The translations under genes and the position numbers were made by a program. The notes below the pieces were generated by a model that was given only the letters and a program-made list of their open reading frames with translations, searched no databases and was not told where the DNA came from. DNA of 64,000 nt from Campylobacter sp. CCS1377 (GTDB lineage: Bacteria > Campylobacterota > Campylobacteria > Campylobacterales > Campylobacteraceae): NCBI RefSeq assembly GCF_040008265.1, contig NZ_CP155620.1, positions 1,789,380 through 1,853,379 of the forward strand, given 5' to 3'. Shown here piece by piece: positions 39,442 through 48,568 of this stretch. Each line of letters opens with the position of its first letter. Position 1 is the stretch's first letter.

Positions 39442-40626
39442 ATGCTAAAAACTATAGACGAAAAAGGTAATATTATTTATGGGGATTTATCCTTGCAAAA
39501 GAATTTAAAACTCGAATTTAAAGGGAGTAATAATATAGTCTTTTTGCTGGAAGCAGTGCGAATGTAAATGCTGTTTTTAACGGAAACAATTCTTTGCTTT
39601 TTATTGGCAATGCAAGTAGAACTAATGGAAATTTTAATATTCATAGCAATGGACTTTGCTATATTGGTAAAAATTCTACTTCCAATGGAACTTCTTTTCG
39701 TGTTAGTGAAGGCAAAAATCTTATTTTGGGCAATGATTGTATGTTTTCTTGGGGAATTTGGCTCTCGCCCACTAATCATCATCTCATTTTTGATAGCAAT
39801 ACTTACAAATATTTTAAAAGGAGGTTTTGTAGCAAGTGGGAGTATTTTAGGTGCAAAAAGTGTAAATAGTGGAGTTAAATTTTCAAATTCAATTTATGCA
39901 GGAAACCCTAGTAGATTAATCAAAGAAAATCATTTTTGGAGTAGAGAAGATCCTACTGATGGAAGTTGAAGTAAAGAAAAAATTAAAGAGCTTTCAACCA
40001 TGCAAAAAGAAGATTTTAAATTTAGCTTTGAAAAAGATATTTTCTTAGATCCAAGCTTACTTAAAAATGAGCTTGAAAAGCTTGAGAGTGCAGGACAAAA
40101 GCTTGAGTTTGTGTATGATTATATTTATAATAACACGCACAAAAATCGCTTTGCATTGTTTAAAGATAGCGATAGAAGCGAATGTAAATTATATAAAGTG
40201 AAAATAAAATTCCTTTTTCAAAACTTAAATTTGAAGCCCCAAAACCAAAAGAAGAATCTAGACAAGAAATTCCAAAAGAAATCAAAGAAGTTAAAAAGCC
40301 CACAGGAGCTGTGAATTTAGTAAAAAACAAACTCTGCTATAAACTAGGTTTTGCGATGATAGATCATTCAAAAAGCTTTAAAGGGTATTTTAAAATGCCT
40401 TTCGCACTTATAAAAATTGCCAAAAATCATAAAAAATTTAGCTAAAAATAATGCAAATTTAGAGGATTTTAGTGATCATGAAAAAGCTTTAAAATACAAA
40501 AATCATCTTTCCTATAAACTAGGAAATGCCTTAATTAAGGCACATAAAACTTGGTATAAATGTGGATACTTGAAATTTTATTTTGATATTAAAAAAATCA
40601 AAAAAGAATTTAACTCAAGCCTCTAA
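39442..40626 (+). pseudogene. Remnant of a capsule-type acetyltransferase/sugar transferase gene
   Basis: Consecutive fragments in all frames read as one former protein. ATG at 39442 behind TAAGG gives MLKTIDEKGNIIYGD; the frame changes in a T-run near 39540. A left-handed beta-helix acetyltransferase part follows (NGNNSLLFIGNASRTNGNF, NLILGNDCMFSWGIWLSPTNHH). An apparent deletion near 39812 joins it to ILKGGFVASGSILGAKSVNSG, a further stop is at 39967, and shifts come near 40200 and 40430. The tail (YKLGNALIKAHKTWYKCGYLKFYFDIKKIKKE) resembles the C-terminal extension of Campylobacter capsule transferases. It lies where C. jejuni carries its capsule cluster, between the cts genes and acpS. 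Confidence 0.8.
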
Positions 40627-40974
40627 ATCCATCACAACAACGGCGATTGCAAAACCTCCATCATGCGAAATACTAAGTGAAGCAGAATTGATTTTAAAAG
40701 AATTTAAAAGTTTTGAAGAAAAATTAAAATAAGGAGCATTTTTAAAATCCTTTGAAATTTCAAGATCAAAAAAACCACACTCCTTGCTAATGCCAACACC
40801 CAAAGCCTTACTCGCAGCCTCTTTGGCAGCCCAAAATCCCGCTAAAGTGGCAGGATTTTTGATTAAAATTTGCTCTTTTGAATTTAGAAATTTATTTAAG
40901 AAATTTACATTGTGTTTTTGGTAAATTTTTTCCATCCTAGAAATGGCAACTATATCACAACCTATTTTTATCAA
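40615..40974 (-). CDS. acpS: Holo-[acyl-carrier-protein] synthase
   Basis: Transfers 4'-phosphopantetheine from CoA to acyl carrier protein. The 119 aa carry both AcpS signatures: IGCDIVAISRMEKI with the metal-binding Asp, and GFWAAKEAASKALG with the catalytic Glu-Ala-Lys region. The ATG at 40974 overlaps the fliL stop by 4 bases, so it is translated from the fliL transcript. Its 3' end overlaps the capsule-gene remnant by 12 bases. Confidence 0.93.
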   Translation of the reverse strand: MIKIGCDIVAISRMEKIYQKHNVNFLNKFLNSKEQILIKNPATLAGFWAAKEAASKALGVGISKECGFFDLEISKDFKNAPYFNFSSKLLNSFKINSASLSISHDGGFAIAVVVMDLEA

Positions 40975-41504
40975 GATACCACAAAGTCCATAAAATAAAT
41001 ATTTTTAATAAAACCATCAGTTAAAACTTCATTAATTTTTCCCACTAACTCATCTTTAAGTCTTTCTTTTCCTTTGGTAGTGCTAACTTCTTCAAAGGTT
41101 TTTGAAGTCAAGGTACGAATGATAATATCGCGAATTACAGGAATTTTTTTCTCAAGCTCTGGAGTGAGTAGCTCGGTATTTTGCTCAAGCTGGATGGTGC
41201 ATTTAACATATCTTGCCCCACTATCACTTAATAAATTTAAAGTAAATGGTGCCAAAGCAAACATTTGACCTATATTAGCAAAATCACTTCCCCTTTGACT
41301 TGGTACAACATTGGCTTTAGCGTTTTTACTTACTGGAGCAGCCTGAGTAGGTGCGTTAGCTTCATCACTTGGAGAAGACATAAATAAATAACCTATAATT
41401 CCAACAATCACAAGCAATAAAACCGCCAAAATTGCCACAATGATAATAATAAGAAAATTACCCTTTTTACTCGTTTTTTCTTGTTTTTCTACTTCTTCTT
41501 CCAT
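40971..41504 (-). CDS. fliL: Flagellar basal body-associated protein FliL
   Basis: A 177-residue protein with an acidic/basic cytosolic N-terminus, one membrane span (about residues 17-43) and a periplasmic stomatin-like domain (FTLNLLSDSGARYVKCTIQLEQNTELL, VIRDIIIRTLTSKTFEEV, KERLKDELVGKINEVL, FIKNIYFMDFVVS), the standard FliL pattern. It acts at the stator-rotor region of the flagellum. The ATG follows AAAGGAAAGAT. It is divergent from the phosphohexomutase gene. Confidence 0.93.
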   Translation of the reverse strand: MEEEVEKQEKTSKKGNFLIIIIVAILAVLLLVIVGIIGYLFMSSPSDEANAPTQAAPVSKNAKANVVPSQRGSDFANIGQMFALAPFTLNLLSDSGARYVKCTIQLEQNTELLTPELEKKIPVIRDIIIRTLTSKTFEEVSTTKGKERLKDELVGKINEVLTDGFIKNIYFMDFVVS

Positions 41505-41584
41505 AATCTTTCCTTTGTATTTAGATAAATGATTTACAATTTTAACAAATTTTTCTTATATTTTAATTTTATTAAGGATAAATC

Positions 41585-42958
41585 GTGCAACTTGAAGTGA
41601 TTTTTAGAGAATACGACATACGCGGAATTTACGAAAAAGAACTCAATGAAAAAAGTGTAAAGGCTATAGGATATTGCTTGGGTAAAAAAATGCTTGAAAA
41701 AAATTGCAAAAATGTTAGCGTAGGATATGATGCAAGATATAGCGCTAATGCTTTATTTCATTACTTATTAAGTGGGCTTAATAAAGCAGGAATTAAAATT
41801 TATAACATAGGTCTTGTGCCTACTCCGTTAGGGTATTTCAGTCTTTATGAGGGTTTGAAATTTGATGCAAATATTATGATTACAGGCTCGCACAATCCAA
41901 AAGATTATAATGGCTTTAAGATTACTATAGGTAAGGAAAGTTTTTTTGGACAAGATTTAAAAGAGCTTTGCAAAGAAGTTTATAAACACTTAGATGATGT
42001 GATTGAAGATGATGTAAGTTGCGAAAATTATGATATTTTAAGTCTTTATATTGCTTTCATGAGTGAGCAATTTAAGCATTTAAAGGATTGGAATTTTAAC
42101 TTTGCTATTGATTGTGCTAATGGGGCTGCTGGAGTTGTTATAGAGCCCTTAATGCAGGCTTTGAATTTAAAACCTAAAATACTTTTTGCAAATCCTGATG
42201 GAAATTTTCCAAATCATTCTCCAGATCCAACAGAAAGAGAAAATTTAAAAGATATACAAAGCATTCTTAATGAAGATCAAAATCTTAAAATTGGCTTTGC
42301 TTTTGATGGTGATGCTGATAGATTGGTTGCCTTAAACACTTCGCACGTTTTTTGCGGTGATGAGCTTTGCTATCTTTTCGCCAAAAATATCCCTAACCCT
42401 CGCGTTTTAGGAGAAGTTAAATGCTCTAAAAATCTCTTTGATGAGGTGGCAAAATTTGGGACTATTTTTATGGGAAAAACAGGACATTCAAACATTAAAA
42501 AGATGATGAAAGAGCAAAATATCGATCTGGCTGCTGAGGTAAGCGGACACATTTTTTTTAAACATCGTTATTTTGGATATGATGATGGAATTTATGCCTT
42601 TTTAAGAACGCTAGAACTCATTCACAAAGGCTTTGATCTTAGTGCTATGATAGAAGAACTTCCAAAACTTTACACCACAGAAGAAATTAAAATTCCAGCA
42701 AGTGAAGAAGAAAAATTTAAACTCGTTGATGCCTTTAAAAAAGCTGTGGAACAAGGAGGATTAAAAGATGTCAAAGCGCTGTGTGAAATAGATGGTGCAA
42801 GGATAGACTTTGGATATGGCTGGGCGCTTTTAAGGGCTTCTAATACCAGTCCTTATTTGATCACGCGTTTTGAAGCGACAAGTCTTGAAAAAGCTGGGGA
42901 AATTCAAAAAAATGTCATGGATTTATTCGAAAAAGTTAAAGGGAATTTGGTAAATTAG
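41585..42958 (+). CDS. Phosphomannomutase/phosphoglucomutase
   Basis: A 457-residue enzyme moving phosphate between C1 and C6 of hexoses for surface sugar synthesis. The active-site phosphoserine is in ITGSHNPKDYNGFKI (about residue 99), the metal loop is FDGDADR (about 243), the sugar-binding loop is EVSGHIFFK (about 319) and the phosphate-binding loop is in RASNTSPYLITRFE near the C-terminus. It starts at GTG (41585) after AAGGAT. It matches the Cj1407-type gene that lies next to fliL-acpS in C. jejuni. Confidence 0.92.
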   Translation: MQLEVIFREYDIRGIYEKELNEKSVKAIGYCLGKKMLEKNCKNVSVGYDARYSANALFHYLLSGLNKAGIKIYNIGLVPTPLGYFSLYEGLKFDANIMITGSHNPKDYNGFKITIGKESFFGQDLKELCKEVYKHLDDVIEDDVSCENYDILSLYIAFMSEQFKHLKDWNFNFAIDCANGAAGVVIEPLMQALNLKPKILFANPDGNFPNHSPDPTERENLKDIQSILNEDQNLKIGFAFDGDADRLVALNTSHVFCGDELCYLFAKNIPNPRVLGEVKCSKNLFDEVAKFGTIFMGKTGHSNIKKMMKEQNIDLAAEVSGHIFFKHRYFGYDDGIYAFLRTLELIHKGFDLSAMIEELPKLYTTEEIKIPASEEEKFKLVDAFKKAVEQGGLKDVKALCEIDGARIDFGYGWALLRASNTSPYLITRFEATSLEKAGEIQKNVMDLFEKVKGNLVN

Positions 42959-43100
42959 GTAAAATTATCTTTTATTAACTTAAAAATTAAGTCAATAAAA
43001 TTCATTTTAATAACATAAGATGACTATCAACTTAGAAAATAAAACCTTTGTTCGAATTTTGTTTAATAATAAATAAAATATAGAAGTCGAAGCATAAAAA

Positions 43101-43176
43101 TGGTGGTTAGAGGCAGAATCGAACTGCCGACACGCAGATTTTCAGTCTGCTGCTCTACCGACTGAGCTATCCAACC
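43101..43176 (-). tRNA. tRNA-Phe (GAA)
   Basis: A complete 76-nt cloverleaf on the minus strand. The acceptor GGTTGGA pairs with TCTAACC, the D arm is AGCTCAGTCGGTAGAGC, the anticodon loop CTGAAAA has anticodon GAA, the T arm is GGCAGTTCGATTCTGCC, and CCA is encoded. Confidence 0.96.
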
Positions 43177-43307
43177 ATTTTCAAAAACTAAAATTATACA
43201 TATATTTTTTTAAATTAAGTTTAAATTCAAAAAAATAAATTTATTTTTTTTGAAGTTTTTTAAGATACAATTTTCCATTAATCAAAATTTTTAATATTAG
43301 GATTAAT

Positions 43308-44651
43308 TTGAAACAAACACATTTTAATAGAAACACCTTAAGAATGTTATTTTTAGGGTATATTTTTATCGCACTTGCTGGAGCATTCATTTTAACTTTA
43401 AAAGGAATGCATAAAAATCCCATTAGTTTTATTGATGCTCTATTTACTAGTACTTCAGCTATTAGCATGACTGGACTTATCGTTAAAAATACCGCCAATG
43501 ATTTTACTTTTTGGGGTCAGTTTGTTATTTTGTGCCTTATAAAAATCGGTGGATTTGGGTATATGGGTTTAGGACTTTTTGTCTATCTTTTAATACGCAA
43601 AAAAATAGGCTTTAGTGGTAAAAATTTACTTAAAGAATCTATGATTTATCCAACTATGGATGGACTTTTAGGATTTTTAAAAAAAGTTTTTCTCTTTGTT
43701 TTTATAATAGAACTTTGCGGAGCAATACTGCTTAGCCTACGCTTTATGCTTGAAATGGATATTAAACATGCTGTTTGGAGTGGAATTTTTCATTCCATTT
43801 CAGCTTTTAACAATGCAGGTTTTAGTATTTTTGAAACAGGTCTAATGTCTTATAGACAAGATATTTGGATCAACTTAGTTATCACCTCTTTAATCATCAT
43901 TGGAGGAATTGGATATTTTGTCTTACTTGAAGTTTATTTTTTCCAAAAAAAACGCTTAGCAACTTTAAGTCTACACACTAAAATAGTTCTCACAATGACA
44001 TTTACTTTGATTATATTTGCAACATTAGTTATTTTCCTATTAGAGTATAATAATATTAAAAGCATAGGCTCTTTTTCTTTATTTGATAAAATTTTGAGCT
44101 CTTATTTTACTGCTGTAAATTATCGCACTGCTGGCTTTAACACATTAGATTTTAGTACTTTTAAGGATGCGAGTTTATTTTTTGGATCCTTATTTATGGT
44201 AATTGGAGGAAGTCCAGGAGGCACATCAGGGGGTATAAAAGTTACTACGGTGGCTATCTTGCTTATTTACGCATACTGGACTATTAGGGGCGGAAGAATA
44301 CGCATTTTTAAATATGAACTTTCTCAAGATGTTATTAGCAAAGCTTTTGTTATTAGCATAGGATCTAGTATTTACATGATACTATGCGTTATGCTTTTAT
44401 CTTTACTTGAATCCGATCATCCGTTTTTAACGCTTTTATTTGAGACTTCATCCGCATTTGCAACAGTAGGTGTTTCCGTTGGCGATGGAGGAACTCTATC
44501 TTTAAGTGCTTTATTTGGAAGCGAAAGTAAACTAATCATCATTATTATGATGATTAGTGGTAGGATAGGAATTTTTGCTTTTCTGCTTTCTATTTTTATC
44601 CAAGAAAAAGAAAAATATATAAGATATCCAGAAGGAAAGGTGTATTTATGA
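43308..44651 (+). CDS. ktrB: KtrB, K+ (Na+-dependent) uptake channel subunit
   Basis: A 447-residue membrane protein of the Trk/Ktr family with four M1-P-M2 repeats. Pore-loop glycines are seen in TSTSAISMTGL, SAFNNAGFSIF, VNYRTAGFNTL and SSAFATVGVSVGDGG. It begins at TTG (43308) with a TAGGAT-like site. It overlaps ktrA by 4 bases. Together they import potassium under nucleotide control. Confidence 0.93.
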   Translation: MKQTHFNRNTLRMLFLGYIFIALAGAFILTLKGMHKNPISFIDALFTSTSAISMTGLIVKNTANDFTFWGQFVILCLIKIGGFGYMGLGLFVYLLIRKKIGFSGKNLLKESMIYPTMDGLLGFLKKVFLFVFIIELCGAILLSLRFMLEMDIKHAVWSGIFHSISAFNNAGFSIFETGLMSYRQDIWINLVITSLIIIGGIGYFVLLEVYFFQKKRLATLSLHTKIVLTMTFTLIIFATLVIFLLEYNNIKSIGSFSLFDKILSSYFTAVNYRTAGFNTLDFSTFKDASLFFGSLFMVIGGSPGGTSGGIKVTTVAILLIYAYWTIRGGRIRIFKYELSQDVISKAFVISIGSSIYMILCVMLLSLLESDHPFLTLLFETSSAFATVGVSVGDGGTLSLSALFGSESKLIIIIMMISGRIGIFAFLLSIFIQEKEKYIRYPEGKVYL

Positions 44652-45292
44652 ACAAAAGTTATGGAATTATAGGACTTGGAAAATTTGGATCTGTTTTAGC
44701 GAACGAACTTTTAATGCAAGGAAAAACAGTTATCATTGCAGATAAAAATGAAGATTCTTTAAAAGGCTTGCAAGACTTGGCTTCAAGCGCATATATTTTA
44801 GACTCTACCAATACCATAGCCCTAAAAGAAGCAGGTTTTCACAATGTTGATATTGTAATTGTCAGCATAGGACAAAACGTTGAAAAAAGCATTTTAACTC
44901 TAATGGCACTAAAAGACATAGGTGTAAAAAACATCATAGCAAAAGCAAGCTCGTCAATACACGGACAAATTCTTTCAAAACTCGGTGCAACCAAAGTTAT
45001 TTCACCTGAAAGAGAAAGCGCAAAAAGACTTGCAAAGGAATTCTTATCTCATCCTGAATTTGAAGTATTTGATCTCTCGGCTAATACCATTAGAGCTGTA
45101 AAACTCACCATAAACGAAAAACTTGCTGGAAACAGCTTAAAGCACATAGCGCAAAATATGGGCATCATTGCATATAAAAAAGCTTCAGAAGATTGGACTT
45201 TGTTTCCAGATTTTGAAACCACAGTCGCTTATGTGGGAGATATGGTGATCTTACTTGGAACTACTAAAGATTTAGAAGAATTTGATTATTAA
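44648..45292 (+). CDS. ktrA: KtrA, RCK-domain regulator of the K+ channel
   Basis: A 214-residue soluble gating subunit. The RCK_N Rossmann motif is GIIGLGKFGSVLANELLMQG, Asp ends strand two (IIADKNEDSL), and DIVIVSIGQNVEKSI follows. An RCK_C (TrkA-C) domain occupies about residues 140-214. It binds nucleotides (ATP/NAD) to control KtrB. Its ATG overlaps the ktrB stop. A hairpin follows at once. Confidence 0.93.
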   Translation: MNKSYGIIGLGKFGSVLANELLMQGKTVIIADKNEDSLKGLQDLASSAYILDSTNTIALKEAGFHNVDIVIVSIGQNVEKSILTLMALKDIGVKNIIAKASSSIHGQILSKLGATKVISPERESAKRLAKEFLSHPEFEVFDLSANTIRAVKLTINEKLAGNSLKHIAQNMGIIAYKKASEDWTLFPDFETTVAYVGDMVILLGTTKDLEEFDY

Positions 45293-46170
45293 GCTTTTAA
45301 ATTCTTTAAAAGCTCATTTAAACCTTTGGCGCTAACACTAGGATGATGAATCCTTGTGCCTAAATTTAATAAAATTTCCTCGCCTATTTTAGAATGCAAT
45401 TTTTGTACAAAATTAAAATTATACCACTTGAAATGCCTTAAATTCATATTATGCAAAGTATAGATATGACAAGCTTTGTAAGGAATTTCTAGCTTTTTTG
45501 CTAAATTATAAATCCCAGGCGCTTGAAATGTATAAATGCTATCAATTTCTAAAGGATAATTTAAAGCAAACAATTGTGCTAAATGTCCGCCTAAAGAATG
45601 TCCTACTAAAGTGATTTTGCTAAATTTAAATCTTTGTTTAATTAAGCTATAAAATTTGCTTAAAGACTTAAATTGCCCTTCGGGTATTTTGCCATTTAAA
45701 AGCAAAAAATCGCTCCAAACATCGTAAAAATCAAATTTTAAAGGTCTTAAATCACTCCCCGCTATAGCTAAAATAAATTTTTTTGAATTCTTTTGTTGAA
45801 ACAAACTTGCCCTAAAACCCATTTTAGATTCATTGCAATTTTCATTGATATGAGCTTTCAAAATAAAATTTTTGACCAAAGAAAAAGCCAACATAGGCTT
45901 GATTTTACCAATGCTAACGCTTTCTTTTTTCAAAATATTATTACTAAGTGCTCTAAATAATCTTTTCTGATCTAAATCTTCAAACAAAATTTCCTTACAA
46001 TCTAAATTCAAATAAGCCGCATGAGAAAGCAAGGAGTATTTTCTAAGATCTTCCAAAAATTCTAAATTTTGAAAAAACACATTTTGTAAATTTTGCAAAA
46101 TCTTTACTTGAGCGTCGTTTAATATTTTTGTATTTTGTAGTTTTAAAAAAGTATGTATATCAAAAATCAT
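45289..46170 (-). CDS. Lipase-like alpha/beta hydrolase (class 3 / DUF2974 type)
   Basis: A 293-residue protein. The nucleophile elbow is VGHSLGGHLAQLFALNYP (Ser about residue 192), in a context like class 3 lipases and DUF2974 proteins, followed by YTFQAPGIYNLA and a C-terminal IHHPSVSAKG His region. No signal peptide is visible, so it would act inside the cell. The substrate is unknown. It converges on ktrA (stop codons overlap by 4 bases) and lies downstream of dps behind a hairpin. Confidence 0.75.
   Translation of the reverse strand: MIFDIHTFLKLQNTKILNDAQVKILQNLQNVFFQNLEFLEDLRKYSLLSHAAYLNLDCKEILFEDLDQKRLFRALSNNILKKESVSIGKIKPMLAFSLVKNFILKAHINENCNESKMGFRASLFQQKNSKKFILAIAGSDLRPLKFDFYDVWSDFLLLNGKIPEGQFKSLSKFYSLIKQRFKFSKITLVGHSLGGHLAQLFALNYPLEIDSIYTFQAPGIYNLAKKLEIPYKACHIYTLHNMNLRHFKWYNFNFVQKLHSKIGEEILLNLGTRIHHPSVSAKGLNELLKNLKA
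45292..45314. terminator. Bidirectional terminator after ktrA
   Basis: A perfect 10-pair inverted repeat (AGCTTTTAAA and TTTAAAAGCT, three-base loop) beginning at the ktrA stop codon. It also encodes the last codons of the convergent lipase-like gene. Confidence 0.6.
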
Positions 46171-46171
46171 A

Positions 46172-46190
46172 GCGGAGTTTGTAGCTCCGC
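46172..46190 (-). terminator. Hairpin after dps
   Basis: A six-pair GC-rich stem (GCGGAG and CTCCGC, seven-base loop) between the dps stop and the lipase-like gene's start on the same strand. The following sequence TATGATTTTTG is T-rich. Confidence 0.5.
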
Positions 46191-46194
46191 AAAT

Positions 46195-46650
46195 TTAAGC
46201 TTTGCAAGTATTTTGCAAAGTTGAACTAAGCATCCAAAGACTTTTTTCATACTTAGCAATTTTTTCTTGTGCAAAAGCTGCTGTTGTGGTATCGCTAGCT
46301 TTTTCGGCTTCGCTATTTAATTTTTTAAATTCAGCTAAAAGATATTCATAATCTTTTTTGATAAGCTCTATCACTTCAATAGGAGTAAAGCAATCTTTTT
46401 TATCCTCTAATTTTGGGCTTTTTGCAAGTTCCATTAAAGTTTTTTGACAAACTATAGCTTTCTCACCGAGTTGCAATGCTCTTTCGGCACAATCATCAAA
46501 AAGCTCAGCCATTTCTTCATAAGCTTTTTCAGTGTATTCATGGATAGAGAAAAATTGCAATCCTTTTACATTCCAATGATAATTATGAAATTTAACCCAT
46601 AAATGATGAGCATCCGCTTGCATTTGCAATAATTGTTTTGTTACTGACAT
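46195..46650 (-). CDS. dps: Dps/ferritin-like DNA-protecting protein
   Basis: A 151-residue dodecamer-forming ferritin-like protein that oxidises and stores iron. Ferroxidase residues are in [14 protein letters not shown] (His about residue 24), [28 protein letters not shown] (Asp/Glu) and a His near the start. The ATG follows AAAGGAGATAAA. A perfect palindrome sits over its promoter, fitting peroxide/iron control. Confidence 0.93.
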   Translation of the reverse strand: MSVTKQLLQMQADAHHLWVKFHNYHWNVKGLQFFSIHEYTEKAYEEMAELFDDCAERALQLGEKAIVCQKTLMELAKSPKLEDKKDCFTPIEVIELIKKDYEYLLAEFKKLNSEAEKASDTTTAAFAQEKIAKYEKSLWMLSSTLQNTCKA

Positions 46651-46676
46651 TTTATCTCCTTTTTTTGATTTTTAAA

Positions 46677-46682
46677 AGTATA
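46677..46682 (-). promoter_or_regulatory. -10 box of dps
   Basis: TATACT on the minus strand 27 bases upstream of the dps start codon, immediately downstream of a long palindrome. Confidence 0.45.
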
Positions 46683-46684
46683 GC

Positions 46685-46712
46685 ATAAAATTTATTAATT
46701 AATAAATTTTAT
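46685..46712. promoter_or_regulatory. Perfect 28-base palindrome over the dps promoter, probable operator
   Basis: Two 14-base arms without a loop (ATAAAATTTATTAA and its complement) lie directly upstream of the dps -10 box, covering about -14 to -41 from the inferred start. Dps genes in Campylobacter are iron and peroxide responsive; a Fur or PerR site would be in this position. The binding protein is inferred. Confidence 0.5.
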
Positions 46713-46890
46713 CAATTAATATTTCAATCCATACCTTTAATATGCTTTTATTATACTCCAAACTTTTATAATTTTATATTTGATTTTAATTTATTATCAA
46801 ATAAACTCAACTTTAATGCTTTTTTATCCAAAAATACACTAAATCCTATAATTTTGATTTATAATTAATAAAAATTTCTAAGGAATTTCG

Positions 46891-48177
46891 ATGGACAATC
46901 GCACTCTTAAAGAACTTGATCTTAAACACATCTGGCATCCTTGTACTCAAATGAAAGATCACGAAAATTTACCTCTTATTCCCATTAAAAAAGGCAAAGG
47001 GGTGTATTTGTATGATTTTAATTCTAACTCTTATATAGATTGCATTGGTTCATGGTGGGTAAATCTTTTTGGACATAGCAATGATTACATTAATGCAAAA
47101 CTTAAAGAACAACTAGAAAATTTAGAACATGTTATTTTAGCAGGCTTTACACACGAGCCTATCATTTCTTTATCTAAAAGACTTTGCGCGCTTTTGCCGA
47201 AGGAATTAAATAAATGTTTTTACGCAGACAATGGCTCATCGGCTATAGAGGTTGCTTTAAAAATGAGCTTTCATTGCCATCTTAATAAAAAAGACACTAA
47301 AAGAACGAAATTTCTTTCTTTAAGCAATTCTTATCATGGAGAAACTTTGGGTGCATTAAGCATTGGAGATGTGGAACTTTATAAAAAAACCTATACGCCT
47401 TTACTTTTAGAATGTCTTAGCACCCCTGTGCCAAAAAGTAGCGATTTTAGTGAAGAATTGCAAGCTCTTAAAAATTTGTTAAACACTCAAGGGGAACAAA
47501 TTTGCGCATTTATTCTTGAACCCTTAATTCAATGTGCAGGAAATATGCATATGTATGAAGCAGAGTTTATTAATGAAGCTTGTAAACTATGTAAAGAATT
47601 TGGAATTGATATTATTTTTGATGAAATTGCGGTTGGATTTGGGCGTAGTGGGACATTATTTGCTTTAGAGCAATGTGACATTGTACCAGATTTTTTATGC
47701 CTTTCAAAAGGAATTACGGGCGGCTATATGCCTTTATCTGTTGTAGTTACAAAGGATGAGATTTATAATGCTTTTTATGCGCCTTATGAAGAACAAAAAG
47801 CTTTTTTACATTCTCACAGTTATACGGGAAATACCCTAGCTTGCGCTGCTGCAAATGCTACGCTTGATATTTTTGAAAATGAAAATATTATAGAAAAAAA
47901 CAAAATTTTATCACTTTTTATCAAAAAAGAATTTTCAAGACTAAAACAGTTTGAATTTTTAGGAAATTTCAGACAAAAAGGAATGATCTACGCCTTTGAT
48001 ATTTTAAAAAGCAAACATTCAAGAGCAGGACTTTTTGTATTTCAAAAAGCTTTAGAAAAAGGGCTTTTGTTAAGACCTTTGGGAAATACCATTTATTTTA
48101 TGCCCCCTTATATTATCAAAGAAGAAGAAATTTGTTATGTTGTTAATGCTTTGGAAAATATTTTTAATGAATTTTAG
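46891..48177 (+). CDS. bioA: Adenosylmethionine-8-amino-7-oxononanoate aminotransferase
   Basis: A 428-residue class III PLP aminotransferase of biotin synthesis that makes 7,8-diaminopelargonate with SAM as amino donor. Marks: [13 protein letters not shown] at the N-terminus (BioA-specific substrate loop), [43 protein letters not shown] (PLP Asp) and [14 protein letters not shown] (Schiff-base Lys near residue 273). AAGGAATTT precedes the ATG. It stands alone here, without other bio genes in the window. Confidence 0.94.
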   Translation: MDNRTLKELDLKHIWHPCTQMKDHENLPLIPIKKGKGVYLYDFNSNSYIDCIGSWWVNLFGHSNDYINAKLKEQLENLEHVILAGFTHEPIISLSKRLCALLPKELNKCFYADNGSSAIEVALKMSFHCHLNKKDTKRTKFLSLSNSYHGETLGALSIGDVELYKKTYTPLLLECLSTPVPKSSDFSEELQALKNLLNTQGEQICAFILEPLIQCAGNMHMYEAEFINEACKLCKEFGIDIIFDEIAVGFGRSGTLFALEQCDIVPDFLCLSKGITGGYMPLSVVVTKDEIYNAFYAPYEEQKAFLHSHSYTGNTLACAAANATLDIFENENIIEKNKILSLFIKKEFSRLKQFEFLGNFRQKGMIYAFDILKSKHSRAGLFVFQKALEKGLLLRPLGNTIYFMPPYIIKEEEICYVVNALENIFNEF

Positions 48178-48308
48178 AATTTCAAAAACAGTAAAATAAC
48201 AAAAAAGTAACATTTTTTATTATTTTTATCATTATTCTTTTTTAGAAAGTGGGTATTAAGTTAAATTTATTCATAATGATATTTTAACTTTATTTTAAAG
48301 GAGAAGTG

Positions 48309-48548
48309 ATGAGAAAGATTTTCTTTTTATTATTTTGTATGGTAGGTTTTGTCTTTGCTGCTATTAATATCAATACAGCAACACTTGAAGAGTTAAAAAC
48401 CCTTAAAGGCATTGGAGATGCAAAAGCAAAAGCGATCTTAGAATACCGAAAAGATCAAAATTTCACTAGCATTGAAGATATCAAAAAAATCAATGGTATC
48501 GGAGATAAAATCTTCGAAGGCATTAAAAACGATATCGTTGTAGAATAA
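48309..48548 (+). CDS. ComEA-like helix-hairpin-helix DNA-binding protein, exported
   Basis: A 79-residue protein counted from the ATG at 48309 (AAGGAG six bases before it; the GTG three bases earlier is too close to that site). It has a signal peptide RKIFFLLFCMVGFVFAA and then the HhH pair ININTATLEELKTLKGIGDAKAKAILEYR ... IEDIKKINGIGDKIFEGI. Periplasmic ComEA proteins bind incoming DNA during transformation, linking it in function with the cts operon, although it is not adjacent. Confidence 0.87.
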   Translation: MRKIFFLLFCMVGFVFAAININTATLEELKTLKGIGDAKAKAILEYRKDQNFTSIEDIKKINGIGDKIFEGIKNDIVVE

Positions 48549-48568
48549 AGCAAGACTAAGATCTTGCT
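48549..48568. terminator. Bidirectional terminator between the ComEA-like gene and ribD
   Basis: A seven-pair stem (AGCAAGA and TCTTGCT, six-base loop) overlapping the ComEA-like gene's 3' edge and the ribD stop codon. Confidence 0.5.

Noticed and set aside
39477..39782. Minus-strand ORF across the capsule-gene remnant
   Set aside because: Composition reflects the opposite strand of a beta-helix acetyltransferase; the plus-strand fragments explain the region.
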